The notes under the pieces: model-generated
Told to the model about the DNA's origin: nothing
The model's database searches: none
Seen by the model: the letters and a program-made list of their open reading frames with translations, nothing else
Translations under genes and position numbers: made by a program
In this document: positions 25,944-34,605 of the stretch, piece after piece
Numbering within the stretch: the stretch's first letter is position 1
How the letters are laid out: the number at the start of each line of letters is the position of its first letter
NCBI GenBank assembly: GCA_014695345.1
Contig: JACJOC010000095.1
Span: 62,001 to 126,000, forward strand
Reading direction: 5' to 3'
DNA: 64,000 bases
Origin: Cyanobacteria bacterium FACHB-471
Lineage (GTDB): Bacteria; Cyanobacteriota; Cyanobacteriia; Elainellales; Elainellaceae

Positions 25944-28475
25944 ATGATTACAACCAGAAAACTAGATATTTTTCCCTTGAATCAAGAGCTAAAAGAACAG
26001 AAATTTGTGCTTTGGTTTGAGCAGGTTGGCATTAGTGATGTACCCCTGGTAGGCGGCAAAAATGCATCTCTGGGAGAGATGATCCAGCAACTCACGCCCA
26101 AGGGAGTGAACGTTCCAACGGGCTTTGCCACAACGGCTCATGCCTTCCGTTATTTCATGGAGAAAGCAAGGCTAAAAGCTCGACTTCAGCGTTTATTGGC
26201 TGACCTGGATGTAGAAAACATCAACAACTTACGGGAACGAGGACGACAAGCCCGCACGTTAATTTTAGACACACCCTTTCCATCGGAGCTAGAGGAGGCG
26301 ATCGTAGATGCCTACGTGCAGCTTTCAGCGCGATATGGCGTTGATATCAAAATGTGTGAAGCATTGAATGGAGCAGAGCGACAGGCTTGCCTTAGTCGCT
26401 ACAGCGGCGTTGATGTAGCTGTCCGCTCCAGTGCAACCGCTGAAGATCTGCCGGATGCAAGCTTTGCCGGACAGCAAGACACTTACCTCAACATCAATGG
26501 CATTAATGGCGTTTTAGAAGCCTGCCATATGTGTTTTGCCTCTCTGTTTACCGATCGCGCCATTTCTTATCGCACAATTAAAAACTTTGACCATTTTGAG
26601 GTTGCTCTATCCGTTGGCGTGCAAAAAATGGTGCGCTCTGATCTAGCATCGGCAGGTGTGATGTTTTCAATCGATACGGAAAGTGGCTTTAAAAATGCGG
26701 CACTTGTCACTGCTGCCTATGGATTAGGTGAAAACGTGGTACAGGGGGTGGTTAACCCAGATGAATACATTGTGTTCAAACCTACGCTGAAACAAGGTTT
26801 TCGCCCAATTCTAGAGAAGCGTCTGGGCAGTAAAGAAATCAAAATGGTGTATGACATTGGTGGCAGCAGACCCACCACAAACCTGCCCGTGCCTAAAGTC
26901 GATCAGGGAAAATATGCTCTGGAAGATGATGAAATTCTGAAGTTGGCAGAATGGGTCTGCATCATTGAAGACCATTACTCCAATGTGCGAGATGCCTACA
27001 GCCCAATGGATGTGGAATGGGCAAAAGACGGCACAACAGGTGAACTGTTTGTCGTGCAGGCTCGTCCCGAAACGGTGCACTCCCAGAAGGGAAGCAATGT
27101 TTTAAAGACCTATAAACTCACGGCAAAACAAAAAGCAGAACCGTTGCTCAGAGGTCGTGCAGTCGGTGAGATGATTGGTCAGGGTAAGGTACGAACCATT
27201 ATTGATATCCGTAAGCTAGATGAGTTTCAGGAAGGAGAAGTGCTGGTAACGACGCGTACTGATCCTGATTGGGAGCCAATTATGAAACGGGCCAGTGCGG
27301 TCATCACGAATCAGGGCGGACGCACCTGTCATGCTGCGATTATTGCGCGGGAATTAGGAATTCCAGCCATTGTAGGCTGTGACAACGCCACTGAAATTCT
27401 CCGAGATGAGCAGGAAGTTACCGTTTCCTGTGCCGATGGGGAGGAAGGGCACGTCTACGACGGCATCCTGCCGTTCGAGATTGAAGAACTCCAGTTAGAT
27501 GACTTGCCGCGTACCCGTACCAAGGTGTTGATGAATGTGGGTAATCCTCATGAAGCGTTTCGGCTATCGCTAATTCCAAATGATGGTGTGGGGTTAGCCC
27601 GAACAGAGTTTATCATTGCCAATCACATTAAAGTGCATCCTTTGGCACTGCTGCATTTCAACCAGCTTAAGGATAAAGCCGCTAAGTGGGAAATTAGTCA
27701 GCTCACCACTCAGTATGAGGAGATGTCAGACTACTTTGTAGACAAATTGGCATCTGGAATTGGTATGTTAGCGGCAGCATTTTATCCCAATCCAGTCGTG
27801 GTGAGAATGTCAGATCTAAAGAGTAATGAGTACGCCAACCTGATCGGAGGGCAGGACTTTGAGCCAGAAGAAGAAAACCCGATGATGGGCTGGCGTGGAG
27901 CATCACGTTACTACGACCCGAAGTATCAGGCTGCTTACGGGCTGGAGTGCAAAGCCTTTAAGCGTGTACGGGATGAAATGGGGTTGACGAATGTGATTCC
28001 AATGATTCCGTTCTGCCGCACTCCAGCAGAGGGGCGTAAAGTTTTGGACGAGATGGCTAAGCACGGACTGGTGCAGGGGGAGAATGGCTTGCAGGTATAC
28101 GTGATGTGTGAATTGCCTAGCAATGTTGAGCTAGCCGATCGCTTCAGTGAAGTGTTTGACGGTTTCTCGATTGGTTCCAATGACCTGACCCAACTCACGT
28201 TAGGACTTGATCGCGACTCAGCCCTCGTGTCTCATTTGTTTGACGAGCGCGATGAAGCGGTGAAACGCAAGCTAGAGCGAGTAATTGCGACGGCAAAACG
28301 GTTTAATCGCAAGATTGGCATCTGCGGACAGGCACCTAGTGACTATCCTGAGTTTGCTCAATTCCTGGTGGAGCAGGGGATTGATTCGATCAGTTTGAAT
28401 CCGGATTCGGTGTTAAAGACATTGTTGGCGATCGCCAAAACCGAAGCATCAATGTCCCAAAGCCAACCCACTTAG
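25944..28475 (+). CDS. ppsA: Phosphoenolpyruvate synthase
   Basis: This 843-residue enzyme converts pyruvate and ATP to PEP, AMP and phosphate. The N-terminal ATP-grasp domain (GGKNASLGEM, VRSSATAEDLPDASFAGQQD) is followed by a swivelling phospho-His domain (GGRTCHAAIIAREL) and a C-terminal PEP/pyruvate domain (FSIGSNDLTQLTLGLDRDS, CGQAPSDYPEFA). Length and domain order fit PpsA rather than pyruvate phosphate dikinase. It is divergent from the fructose PTS operon. Supplying PEP for the PTS is a plausible reason for the pairing. Confidence 0.95.
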   Translation: MITTRKLDIFPLNQELKEQKFVLWFEQVGISDVPLVGGKNASLGEMIQQLTPKGVNVPTGFATTAHAFRYFMEKARLKARLQRLLADLDVENINNLRERGRQARTLILDTPFPSELEEAIVDAYVQLSARYGVDIKMCEALNGAERQACLSRYSGVDVAVRSSATAEDLPDASFAGQQDTYLNINGINGVLEACHMCFASLFTDRAISYRTIKNFDHFEVALSVGVQKMVRSDLASAGVMFSIDTESGFKNAALVTAAYGLGENVVQGVVNPDEYIVFKPTLKQGFRPILEKRLGSKEIKMVYDIGGSRPTTNLPVPKVDQGKYALEDDEILKLAEWVCIIEDHYSNVRDAYSPMDVEWAKDGTTGELFVVQARPETVHSQKGSNVLKTYKLTAKQKAEPLLRGRAVGEMIGQGKVRTIIDIRKLDEFQEGEVLVTTRTDPDWEPIMKRASAVITNQGGRTCHAAIIARELGIPAIVGCDNATEILRDEQEVTVSCADGEEGHVYDGILPFEIEELQLDDLPRTRTKVLMNVGNPHEAFRLSLIPNDGVGLARTEFIIANHIKVHPLALLHFNQLKDKAAKWEISQLTTQYEEMSDYFVDKLASGIGMLAAAFYPNPVVVRMSDLKSNEYANLIGGQDFEPEEENPMMGWRGASRYYDPKYQAAYGLECKAFKRVRDEMGLTNVIPMIPFCRTPAEGRKVLDEMAKHGLVQGENGLQVYVMCELPSNVELADRFSEVFDGFSIGSNDLTQLTLGLDRDSALVSHLFDERDEAVKRKLERVIATAKRFNRKIGICGQAPSDYPEFAQFLVEQGIDSISLNPDSVLKTLLAIAKTEASMSQSQPT

Positions 28476-28533
28476 CCCTACAGTCTCGGAGCGAGTTAAC
28501 TCACAAAACTCGTTCCAAAAATCCGACTTGGTA

Positions 28534-28561
28534 GGCAGAGTTAAAAACTCTGCCTTATTTT
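28534..28561 (+). terminator. Rho-independent terminator of ppsA
   Basis: Stem GGCAGAGTT / AACTCTGCC (28534-28542 and 28546-28554) with an AAA loop is followed by TTATTTT. This is a classic intrinsic terminator 59 bp after the ppsA stop. Confidence 0.9.
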
Positions 28562-28699
28562 GCGTCTCATGCTGATGGAGCACTTTATTCTTAGAATAAT
28601 AGAGTCGAGAGTGTTGTCTATCAGAGGAACCTGGTAAAGGAATCTCCTGTCTTTGAATCTTGACATTTAGCTTAAGATTTCTCATTCTATTCCAGAGAC

Positions 28700-29341
28700 T
28701 TGTCTCACACTACTCCTTTAAAACTTTCGATTGTAGTTAGCAAGGGTCGTAACAGCGTGTTTCTGAATCGTTCTCTGTGGGGTTGCTTGGGCTCAGCAAT
28801 TCTTCTTCTATCCATTCAGCCTTACTCTGCGGCTCAAACTGTAGCTCCTGAGTCAGTAACTTATCAGGCTGCAACTCCTTCTACGACGACGCTAGAGCCA
28901 CAAATTGTAGTACCGGAGCTGTTGCCACCAGACCCCGTCTTTCCAGAAGCTCAAGAAGTGCGACTGGTGCTGAAGTTAGGGGAGCGCCGGGTTTATGTCT
29001 ATCAAGATGATGAGTTAAAAACGACCTATCCAGTGGCGATCGGTAGAGCGGGATGGGAAACTCCAACAGGCAGTTTTGAGGTTTTGCATATGTTACAAGA
29101 CCCAGGATGGACAAATCCGCTCACTGGGGAAACCATGCCACCTGGACCTGAAAATCCACTTGGGGAAAGGTGGATTGCCTTTTGGACAGATGGCAATAAC
29201 TATATTGGTTTTCATGGCACCCCCAATCGCGAAAGTGTAGGGCGTGCAGCTTCGCATGGCTGTATTCGAATGTACAACGAAGATGTTCGTGAGCTATACG
29301 AAATTGTCACTCCTGGAACAGCAGTCATTGTGGAACCGTAG
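28700..29341 (+). CDS. L,D-transpeptidase (YkuD domain), exported
   Basis: This protein of about 213 residues has an N-terminal hydrophobic segment (residues 26-46) that is probably a signal peptide, a Pro/Thr-rich linker and a YkuD domain from about residue 86. The catalytic motif is intact: His172, His186 and Cys188 (FHGTPN and SHGCIRM). Such enzymes make 3-3 crosslinks in peptidoglycan or attach proteins to it. The start is uncertain: TTG at 28700 or GTG at 28757, the latter giving a more typical signal peptide. No ATG is available. It converges with the Thr-Pro repeat gene at a shared terminator. Confidence 0.85.
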   Translation: MSHTTPLKLSIVVSKGRNSVFLNRSLWGCLGSAILLLSIQPYSAAQTVAPESVTYQAATPSTTTLEPQIVVPELLPPDPVFPEAQEVRLVLKLGERRVYVYQDDELKTTYPVAIGRAGWETPTGSFEVLHMLQDPGWTNPLTGETMPPGPENPLGERWIAFWTDGNNYIGFHGTPNRESVGRAASHGCIRMYNEDVRELYEIVTPGTAVIVEP

Positions 29342-29368
29342 ATATAACCACACTGTAAGAGTTAGATC

Positions 29369-29402
29369 AAAAATAAGGGGAGGGTGAACCCCCCTTATTT
29401 TT
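29369..29402. terminator. Bidirectional terminator between L,D-transpeptidase and Thr-Pro repeat genes
   Basis: A perfect 12-bp stem (AAAAATAAGGGG, 29369-29380, with CCCCTTATTTTT, 29391-29402) gives a T tract in both directions. It serves the convergent genes on each side. Confidence 0.88.
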
Positions 29403-29448
29403 TAGTACGATCTAATCGAACTAGTTCTTTACCGGTTCTTACCAGTTC

Positions 29449-29916
29449 TTACCAAAGTGCCCGAGGATTAGAATCTGGGGTTGGCGTTGGGCTAGGAGTC
29501 GGGGTCACCCTAGGTGTGGGAGTTGGGCTAGGAGTTGGGGTCACCCTAGGTGTGGGAGTTGGACTTGGAGTCGGAGTCACTCCGGGTGTGGGAGTTGGAG
29601 TCACTCCGGGTGTGGGAGTTGGAGTCACTCCGGGCGTGGGAGTCGGAGTCACCCTAGGTGTGGGAGTTGGGGTCACCCTAGGTGTGGGAGTTGGACTTGG
29701 AGTCGGAGTCACTCCGGGTGTGGGAGTCGGAGTCGGAGTTGGAGTCGCCCCAGGTGTGGGAGTCGGAGTCGGTAACGTTGGCGAAGGGGTGGGCGTTGGA
29801 GGGGGAGAGTCTTGAGCTTGAGCTAGCTTTAGAGATGTAACGGTTAGGCTAGCAGCAGACAACAAGGTTACCGCAAAAAATAAAAACTTCAGCAAATTGG
29901 ACGACCGCTTATCCAT
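29449..29916 (-). CDS. Secreted Thr-Pro repeat protein
   Basis: This protein of 155 residues has a signal peptide ([14 protein letters not shown] core, AQA before Gln-Asp) and then about 105 residues of repeats built from [13 protein letters not shown] and [10 protein letters not shown] units. It should be an extended, rod-like cell-surface or secreted chain, possibly anchored to or filling the cell wall. The start is set at the ATG at 29916, preceded by GAGGAG; a GTG at 29931 would cover that site. It has no catalytic motif. Repeat copy number is likely to vary between strains. Its convergent neighbour is a peptidoglycan enzyme, which fits an envelope role. Confidence 0.75.
   Translation of the reverse strand: MDKRSSNLLKFLFFAVTLLSAASLTVTSLKLAQAQDSPPPTPTPSPTLPTPTPTPGATPTPTPTPTPGVTPTPSPTPTPRVTPTPTPRVTPTPTPGVTPTPTPGVTPTPTPGVTPTPSPTPTPRVTPTPSPTPTPRVTPTPSPTPTPDSNPRALW
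29470..29800. repeat. Minisatellite encoding Thr-Pro repeats
   Basis: Near-identical G-rich units of the form GTGTGGGAGTTGGAGTC or GTGTGGGAGTTGG(A/G)GTC, with CACTCCGG or ACCCTAGG variants, repeat about a dozen times. Unit types alternate in blocks, suggesting expansion by slippage or unequal crossing over. The plus-strand frame is also open, as a by-product of the repeat. Confidence 0.85.
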
Positions 29917-30063
29917 GTGTTTTCTCCTCACGGTGTATCGGTGGTTTGGTTGTGCAATTCCCTAAATGAGGGAGCCGTTCTAGCTGCCAACCTCTTTTTC
30001 CCCAGGTTTTGTGGGTAGAGAAGTAAAAGCAAAGCTAACACTCCCGTCAAATGGGTAAAAGGT

Positions 30064-31314
30064 TCATTCTGGAGAACCCGGCAGCCTCAAAGGGGATCGG
30101 TCGCAGGACAGGTTGTCGCCCGCCAAGTCACCATTCTCCCAAATTCCCGTCTTTTGAGATCCATCTACGGATATAAATGTTCCTTGCCCATTACATTTGT
30201 TGGCTTGAAATTCGCCAATGTAGCGATCGCCATTTTCCAGCGTCCAAATTCCCTGTCCCTGGAACTGATCGTCTCGAAACTGACCTACATAGTTGCGACC
30301 ATTTTCGAAAGTAAATGTTCCACAACCGTTCCGTTTCCCGTCCCGAAACTCGCCATCGTAGCGATCGCCATTGGGATACATCATGCTGCCTCTACCATCC
30401 AGAGGGGCAGTATTTGAAAAGCTGCCATAAAAGCGAGTGCCATCTTCATACTCATGGTCGGGCGCTCTATCAGCAAGGGACGGTAACGGTGGCTCATTGC
30501 AGACTAGTGGCGGAAGTTCAGTTACCGTGCGAGTGCGAGGAAAACTAGCGATCGCAGCAATCACCGCCAACCCAACTCCAACTCCTACCAAAATCTCCCA
30601 GGGAATCGAACGCGATCGCCTTGGAGTAGCAACTGGTTGCAGAGCAGCTACTTCTGTCGGTTTTTCAGGAGGTGACTCAACCGGAGCAGGTTTAGATTCA
30701 ACTCCGGGAACTTGGGGAGATATCCAGACTGGTGGAACTTGTTTATGTTTGGGAGGAGAAGACGGTATTGGGGACGGCTGGATGGGTGAGCGATCGCTCT
30801 CTGCCTGAAGCATCACAGCCAACTCTCCTGGTTTAAAGTCACCCTCTAGCGGACAGCGTTTCTGCTGCCGATCAAGGTAGACATATCGACCTTCGACTTT
30901 ATGCAGTTTGGTTGCCTTGCTAATCCGCCAATTTTCTAGACAAGCACCCGTCAGCTGAGCTGCCGTCAAATCAGTAGCTTCTAACTGGGCAGAAGTCAGA
31001 TCAGCCCCATTCAAATTCGCTTCACTCAAATTCGCGCTACTGAGATTGGTCCCGCTTAAATTTGCTTCACTCAAGTTCGCGCCACTTGCATAAGCTCCAT
31101 CCAGCTCCGCGCCGCTCAGATTTGCCCGCTTAAGATTAGCCCCAATCAGACAAACCCGACTGAAGTTTACATGGCTTAAGTCAAATCCACTCAGATCAGC
31201 CTCAAAAAGATAAGCTCTACTCAAATCTGGCTTAACTTCGGGATTTTCGCCTCTCCAACGGTTCCAGGCTTCTACTCCTTGCTGAATCAGGGAGAGGTAA
31301 TCATTGTCTGTCAT
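30064..31314 (-). CDS. Pentapeptide repeat - transmembrane - MORN repeat protein
   Basis: This 416-residue protein has three parts. Residues 31-125 are pentapeptide repeats (A(D/N)LSx units), followed by a short region (RYVYLDRQQKRCPLEGDFKPGE) seen after such repeats in other cyanobacterial proteins. A Pro-rich linker leads to one transmembrane helix (about residues 238-257). Residues 291-400 carry about five MORN repeats (YPNGDRYDGEF, FENGRNYVGQF, LENGDRYIGEF). MORN repeats often contact lipid or proteins. The topology suggests a membrane-tethered scaffold with both repeat blocks on opposite sides. Function is unknown. Confidence 0.85.
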   Translation of the reverse strand: MTDNDYLSLIQQGVEAWNRWRGENPEVKPDLSRAYLFEADLSGFDLSHVNFSRVCLIGANLKRANLSGAELDGAYASGANLSEANLSGTNLSSANLSEANLNGADLTSAQLEATDLTAAQLTGACLENWRISKATKLHKVEGRYVYLDRQQKRCPLEGDFKPGELAVMLQAESDRSPIQPSPIPSSPPKHKQVPPVWISPQVPGVESKPAPVESPPEKPTEVAALQPVATPRRSRSIPWEILVGVGVGLAVIAAIASFPRTRTVTELPPLVCNEPPLPSLADRAPDHEYEDGTRFYGSFSNTAPLDGRGSMMYPNGDRYDGEFRDGKRNGCGTFTFENGRNYVGQFRDDQFQGQGIWTLENGDRYIGEFQANKCNGQGTFISVDGSQKTGIWENGDLAGDNLSCDRSPLRLPGSPE

Positions 31315-31698
31315 GGAGAGTCCCCTTGCACAGCTAGGATAAAAAGCTAAAAAACTTCCCAGGTTACGCTGATCCTACATAGAGGAAAAGCTGCATCGGT
31401 GACAAATTTTACTGCTTTATTTCCCACTCTTACTGACTTTAATGCCACTGATTACCCGTCTCCGACAAAAATCTACTCTACATCCTCAGATTATAAGAAT
31501 GGGATTGCAACTGTGTTGCAATGTCATATATAGAAATTTCAAAAAGTTCATGAGAAACACATCCTACGAACTTCTAAAGCCCACTTACCTTACAACGGAT
31601 AGGATTAAAGCCCTTCACACGAGTTGCCTTTAAAGCGGTGAATGGTAGCACAGCATGGACACGCTACCATTCACACAGAAGCTCTACGAATTAGTCAG
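31315..31698. terminator. Gap with hairpin downstream of VOC gene; no gene
   Basis: A perfect 12-bp inverted repeat (GTGAATGGTAGC, 31638-31649, and its complement at 31663-31674, 13-base loop) lies 25-60 bp after the stop of the leftward VOC gene. It may end that transcript, although the T tract is weak. A 63-codon frame at 31442-31633 has no homologue I recognise and no good ribosome binding site, so it is not called. The rest holds the promoter of no rightward gene that I can see. Confidence 0.5.
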
Positions 31699-32142
31699 CT
31701 AGGAATTCTCCACAGTCCCAGGCTGGTCAAGGTATAGTTCGTGGACAAGCTGCATATCCCAAAAAGACGCCTCAATCTTATGTCCATCAAGATCGCGGAC
31801 AAAACAGCCATAATAGGGTTCTCCGTATTCAGGTCTGCTTCCTGGTGCCCCCTCGTCTACCCCACCTGCTGCTAGAGCCGCCCCATAAAATGCGTGGACA
31901 GAGTCTTTAGTGGGCGCAATAAAACCAAAGTGGGTTCCATTCCCAACTGTTGCACGGTTACCGTCGGTCGGAGTTTGTACCCAAAATTCTGGATACTGCT
32001 TACCATAGGCGACTGCACCTGGATGCTCCATAATGCGCTTGCAGCCTAGTGTGGGCAACACCTGGTCATAAAAGGCGATCGCCCGTTCAAAATCGTTTGT
32101 GCCAATCGAGATGTGTGAAAGAATACTGGGACTATCTTCCAT
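31699..32142 (-). CDS. VOC-family (glyoxalase/dioxygenase fold) protein
   Basis: This 147-residue protein has the paired beta-alpha-beta-beta-beta units of the vicinal oxygen chelate fold (SHISIGTNDFERAIAFYDQV, then YYGCFVRDLDGHKIEASFWD). Candidate metal ligands are His11 in the first unit and Glu near the end (KIEAS), with a Tyr/His pattern in between. Substrate is unknown; glutathione or lactoylglutathione are possible. The ATG at 32142 has GGAGG eight bases upstream; a longer frame to 32223 is unlikely. Confidence 0.8.
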   Translation of the reverse strand: MEDSPSILSHISIGTNDFERAIAFYDQVLPTLGCKRIMEHPGAVAYGKQYPEFWVQTPTDGNRATVGNGTHFGFIAPTKDSVHAFYGAALAAGGVDEGAPGSRPEYGEPYYGCFVRDLDGHKIEASFWDMQLVHELYLDQPGTVENS

Positions 32143-32528
32143 TACCTTATCCTCCATCTGCTGTGCTTTGAAGACGAAAAGGCACACCAAAAAGCAAGCA
32201 CAAAAGTGATGTGCTGACGCCATTCAAGGACTTAACTAAGAGTTCGTAACCGACCCAAAAACAATATCAGTACATCTGTACCACGTCAAGAGCTATGCCT
32301 GTAAACACAAAACTAGGGGCAGCGACTTGAACAGATCGGCTGAAAAGACACAGCCTTACCGCTTCAAGTTTCTACCCCTAAATTACGAATGCTTCGCTTC
32401 TCAGCGTTACGCCGAGAATTCTGAGTCAGCTCTAATAGACGGGCTAGTGCAACAACAAATAAGCCGTTAGTCCGGCATGAGCTTCAAGCCCACCTATCAT
32501 AGATGCTGCACTGTCAGCCCGAATTCTA
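32143..32528. other. Intergenic gap, no gene found
   Basis: This 386-bp region separates the petE 3' end from the VOC gene start on the same strand. An imperfect hairpin (TTCTCaGCG / CGCcGAGAA, near 32399-32419) resembles a small intergenic repeat. No protein gene, tRNA or clear terminator T tract was seen. Confidence 0.4.
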
Positions 32529-32948
32529 CTAGCCCTCTACAGTGATTTTGCCACCCATTCCTGCGCCTCGGTGAGGAGCACAGTAATAGCTGTAATCACC
32601 AGCAGGCATATCGGATGAGAAAGTAACCTCAAACGATTCGCCAGGAGCAAACATCAGCTGTTGATGTGAAAGTTTGGTTGCCAAATCCTTACTGTTAGTG
32701 GGGATGGCTTTGTCATCAAAAACGACGTTATGGGGAGGGAGTTTATTATTAACCCACTTAACGGTATCGCCGCTTTGAACAGTCAAAGTAGACGGCTCAA
32801 ACTTCAGCATGCCGTTGTCAGCGCCCATCTTGATGGTGTGAGTTGCCGCCGATGCGGGAGAAACTACTAGTAGGAAAGTGCTAACAACCAATGCAATTGT
32901 GCAGAGGGCTAGACTTAAACTCCTTGAAACTAGAGCAATCAATTTCAT
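32529..32948 (-). CDS. petE: Plastocyanin
   Basis: This 139-residue precursor has a signal peptide ending ASA near residue 34, then the type I copper protein of about 105 residues. Copper ligands are His73 (PPHNVVF), Cys123 and His126 (YYCAPHRG) and Met131 (GAGM). It carries electrons from cytochrome b6f to photosystem I or oxidase in the thylakoid lumen. It lies downstream of psbV and psbV2 in the same direction, where some cyanobacteria have petJ. Transcription is probably its own, since a 232-bp gap with an inverted repeat precedes it. Copper control by PetR is known elsewhere; whether it holds here is untested. Confidence 0.97.
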   Translation of the reverse strand: MKLIALVSRSLSLALCTIALVVSTFLLVVSPASAATHTIKMGADNGMLKFEPSTLTVQSGDTVKWVNNKLPPHNVVFDDKAIPTNSKDLATKLSHQQLMFAPGESFEVTFSSDMPAGDYSYYCAPHRGAGMGGKITVEG

Positions 32949-32978
32949 GGTTACCTCTAGAGGTTTAAATTGAACTTG

Positions 32979-33078
32979 TTGTGAAACTTACACATGTAGA
33001 AGATCTTAGAGTCCGAGCCTCGTCAATTCTTCTCATGAAGGGTAAGCCATAAATGAACTTACTCCATAAGTTTCACAA
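32979..33078. promoter_or_regulatory. Separated 12-bp inverted repeat upstream of petE
   Basis: TTGTGAAACTTA (32979-32990) and TAAGTTTCACAA (33067-33078) are perfect inverted copies 76 bp apart in the petE upstream region. Two operator-like half-sites of this kind could bind a dimeric repressor or form a DNA loop. This is inferred from position only. Confidence 0.4.
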
Positions 33079-33180
33079 TTATCAAATCAGATCTTAGCCC
33101 GAATGTTTACCTTCTAAAGCTTTCCAAAGGTCAATATTAGGTAAATCCAGATTTTTGTGGGACAAATTTGCTGCCCTGCG

Positions 33181-33669
33181 TTAGAAAGAGTCGCTTCCCC
33201 ACCCCGGAGCTTTCTGGGCTGCCCTCAAAATAAAAGCTGCCAGGTTCTCAACTTCTGACTGGGATACCCAACTCTCAGGCATCTGACGGCAGAAGAAGGA
33301 TTCCTCTGTCCCGTCGTAGGTCATCGGTTGTCTGAGAAAAGTGACTAAGCCGTTGATGTTGTCACGCGGAGGCATGGCTCCTCGCAGGGCTTCAATTGAC
33401 AGAGAAACGAGTGGATCTGGCAAAGTTGCCCCACCCACATGGCAGTTTTTGCAGTTTTCCTCAAACAGGCGCTTGCCTTGAGAGAGGTTTTCAGCAGAAA
33501 ACAGTTTGGTCTGCCCTTCGTCCAGGTCAAGAGCGATTGGCTCAGAAACCTTCAGATATCTCACGACATAGGGGTCTAGAGTAGCTGCCTGTGTAGGTAG
33601 GCTCCAAGTAATCAGACCAACACTCACGATTAGCAGAATTAGCAGGTAACGAACTGTAGAAAGCAACAT
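33181..33669 (-). CDS. psbV2: Cytochrome c-550-like protein PsbV2
   Basis: This 162-residue lumenal cytochrome precursor has a signal peptide ending QAA near residue 29 and one heme site (Cys73-Lys-Asn-Cys76-His77). It resembles PsbV along its length (PPRDNINGLVTFLRQPMTYDG) but lacks the His that is the sixth ligand in PsbV. In its place is FFCRQMP, with Cys127. The Thermosynechococcus PsbV2 was reported to use a His/Cys pair, and the Cys is conserved here, so I infer the same ligation. It follows psbV by 138 bp. Its role in photosystem II or elsewhere is not settled. Confidence 0.92.
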   Translation of the reverse strand: MLLSTVRYLLILLIVSVGLITWSLPTQAATLDPYVVRYLKVSEPIALDLDEGQTKLFSAENLSQGKRLFEENCKNCHVGGATLPDPLVSLSIEALRGAMPPRDNINGLVTFLRQPMTYDGTEESFFCRQMPESWVSQSEVENLAAFILRAAQKAPGWGSDSF

Positions 33670-33736
33670 GGCACAGGAATGACCGCTTACGCTTGCAGGC
33701 TTTACCGTAATTGCCTTGGAACATTCTTAAAAGAGA

Positions 33737-33759
33737 GGGGCAGACGTAGAGGCTGCCCC
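33737..33759 (-). terminator. Hairpin after psbV (leftward)
   Basis: GGGGCAG (33737-33743) pairs with CTGCCCC (33753-33759) over a 9-base loop. Read leftward it is followed by TCTCTTTT, so it probably terminates or attenuates psbV transcripts before psbV2. Confidence 0.65.
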
Positions 33760-33807
33760 AAGGAAAAACAAGTTTTTCTAATGGTCGGACAGAGATCTGG
33801 CAGAAAT

Positions 33808-34299
33808 TTAGTAGTAAATTTTGCCGCCGCCCCACTTTTCACCTACAACTTTGGGTTGTAGAAGGATGTGACCTGAAATGGCAACGAGGTCGTCTTCAGT
33901 CAGGTTTCTCATCTTGGGGAAAATGTCTGTGCTTTGAGTGCTGGGGTGCAGTTCGGCAATAGACTCTAACCCGTCATAGGTCGTGGGATCGTGCAAATAA
34001 TCGACCAGAGATTCCAGGTTATCTCGAGGTGGCGATGCCAGCGCTAAAGCTTCTGGATCTAGACCCACATTCGGGTCAGTTTTGGTAACGCCGCCTACGT
34101 GACACTGACCGCAGGCATAGTTAAACAGGCGCTTGCCCTCAGAAACCTGCTCCAGGCTGAGAACAGTCGTTTCTCCTGCTTCGTTTAGTTTGACGGTGCG
34201 GGTGGCTTGGTCGAGTTCAGCGGCGATCGCCCTTCCTGTAAACAATTGAAAAGCGAAAAATACAGTGACCACAACAAGCCAAATGTATCTCTTAAGCAT
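33808..34299 (-). CDS. psbV: Photosystem II cytochrome c-550
   Basis: This 163-residue precursor has a signal peptide ending AIAA before Glu-Leu-Asp. The mature protein has the heme motif Cys63-Gly-Gln-Cys66-His67 and His118 (SIAELHPS), which corresponds to the known sixth ligand His92 of mature PsbV. It ends in the conserved WGGGKIYY. PsbV stabilises the oxygen-evolving complex on the lumenal side of photosystem II. AAGGAGAACC precedes the ATG. It is the first gene of the psbV-psbV2-petE array. Confidence 0.98.
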   Translation of the reverse strand: MLKRYIWLVVVTVFFAFQLFTGRAIAAELDQATRTVKLNEAGETTVLSLEQVSEGKRLFNYACGQCHVGGVTKTDPNVGLDPEALALASPPRDNLESLVDYLHDPTTYDGLESIAELHPSTQSTDIFPKMRNLTEDDLVAISGHILLQPKVVGEKWGGGKIYY

Positions 34300-34605
34300 G
34301 GTTCTCCTTAAACACGTCGCTCAGGTATTAGCAACTCAACACAGCAAGGCTCAATCTCAAGATTGAATCTTTTGGCAAAAATCTGCTGAACAGGCAAGCT
34401 GATTCCTAATGATCAGGATAAAGTTCACAATTAGAACTCAGACTTTTCTCTCCAGCAACTTTAAGTATGATTACTCTTGACATCCTCTAAAACCATTCAG
34501 GCTACAAGTTCCTGAATAGGCAGGATTGAGCTGTCCTAATTCAATATCATGCCACCGATCGGGCGCTTTCCCAAGCCAGATTAGAATTGGAGACATTGCT
34601 TAATC
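34300..34605. promoter_or_regulatory. Upstream region of psbV and 3' region of MOSC gene
   Basis: This 306-bp gap contains the psbV promoter for leftward transcription. A short inverted repeat ATTCAGG / CCTGAAT occurs near 34495-34517 and may end the MOSC transcript. No gene was found. Confidence 0.4.

Noticed and set aside
29384-29815. Plus-strand frame encoding GVGVGLGV repeats opposite the Thr-Pro gene
   Set aside because: It is open only because the repeat DNA is open on both strands; it has no signal peptide or usable ribosome binding site, whereas the minus frame has both.
31442-31633. 63-codon plus-strand frame in the gap before the VOC gene
   Set aside because: No ribosome binding site, no recognisable motif and composition like intergenic DNA.
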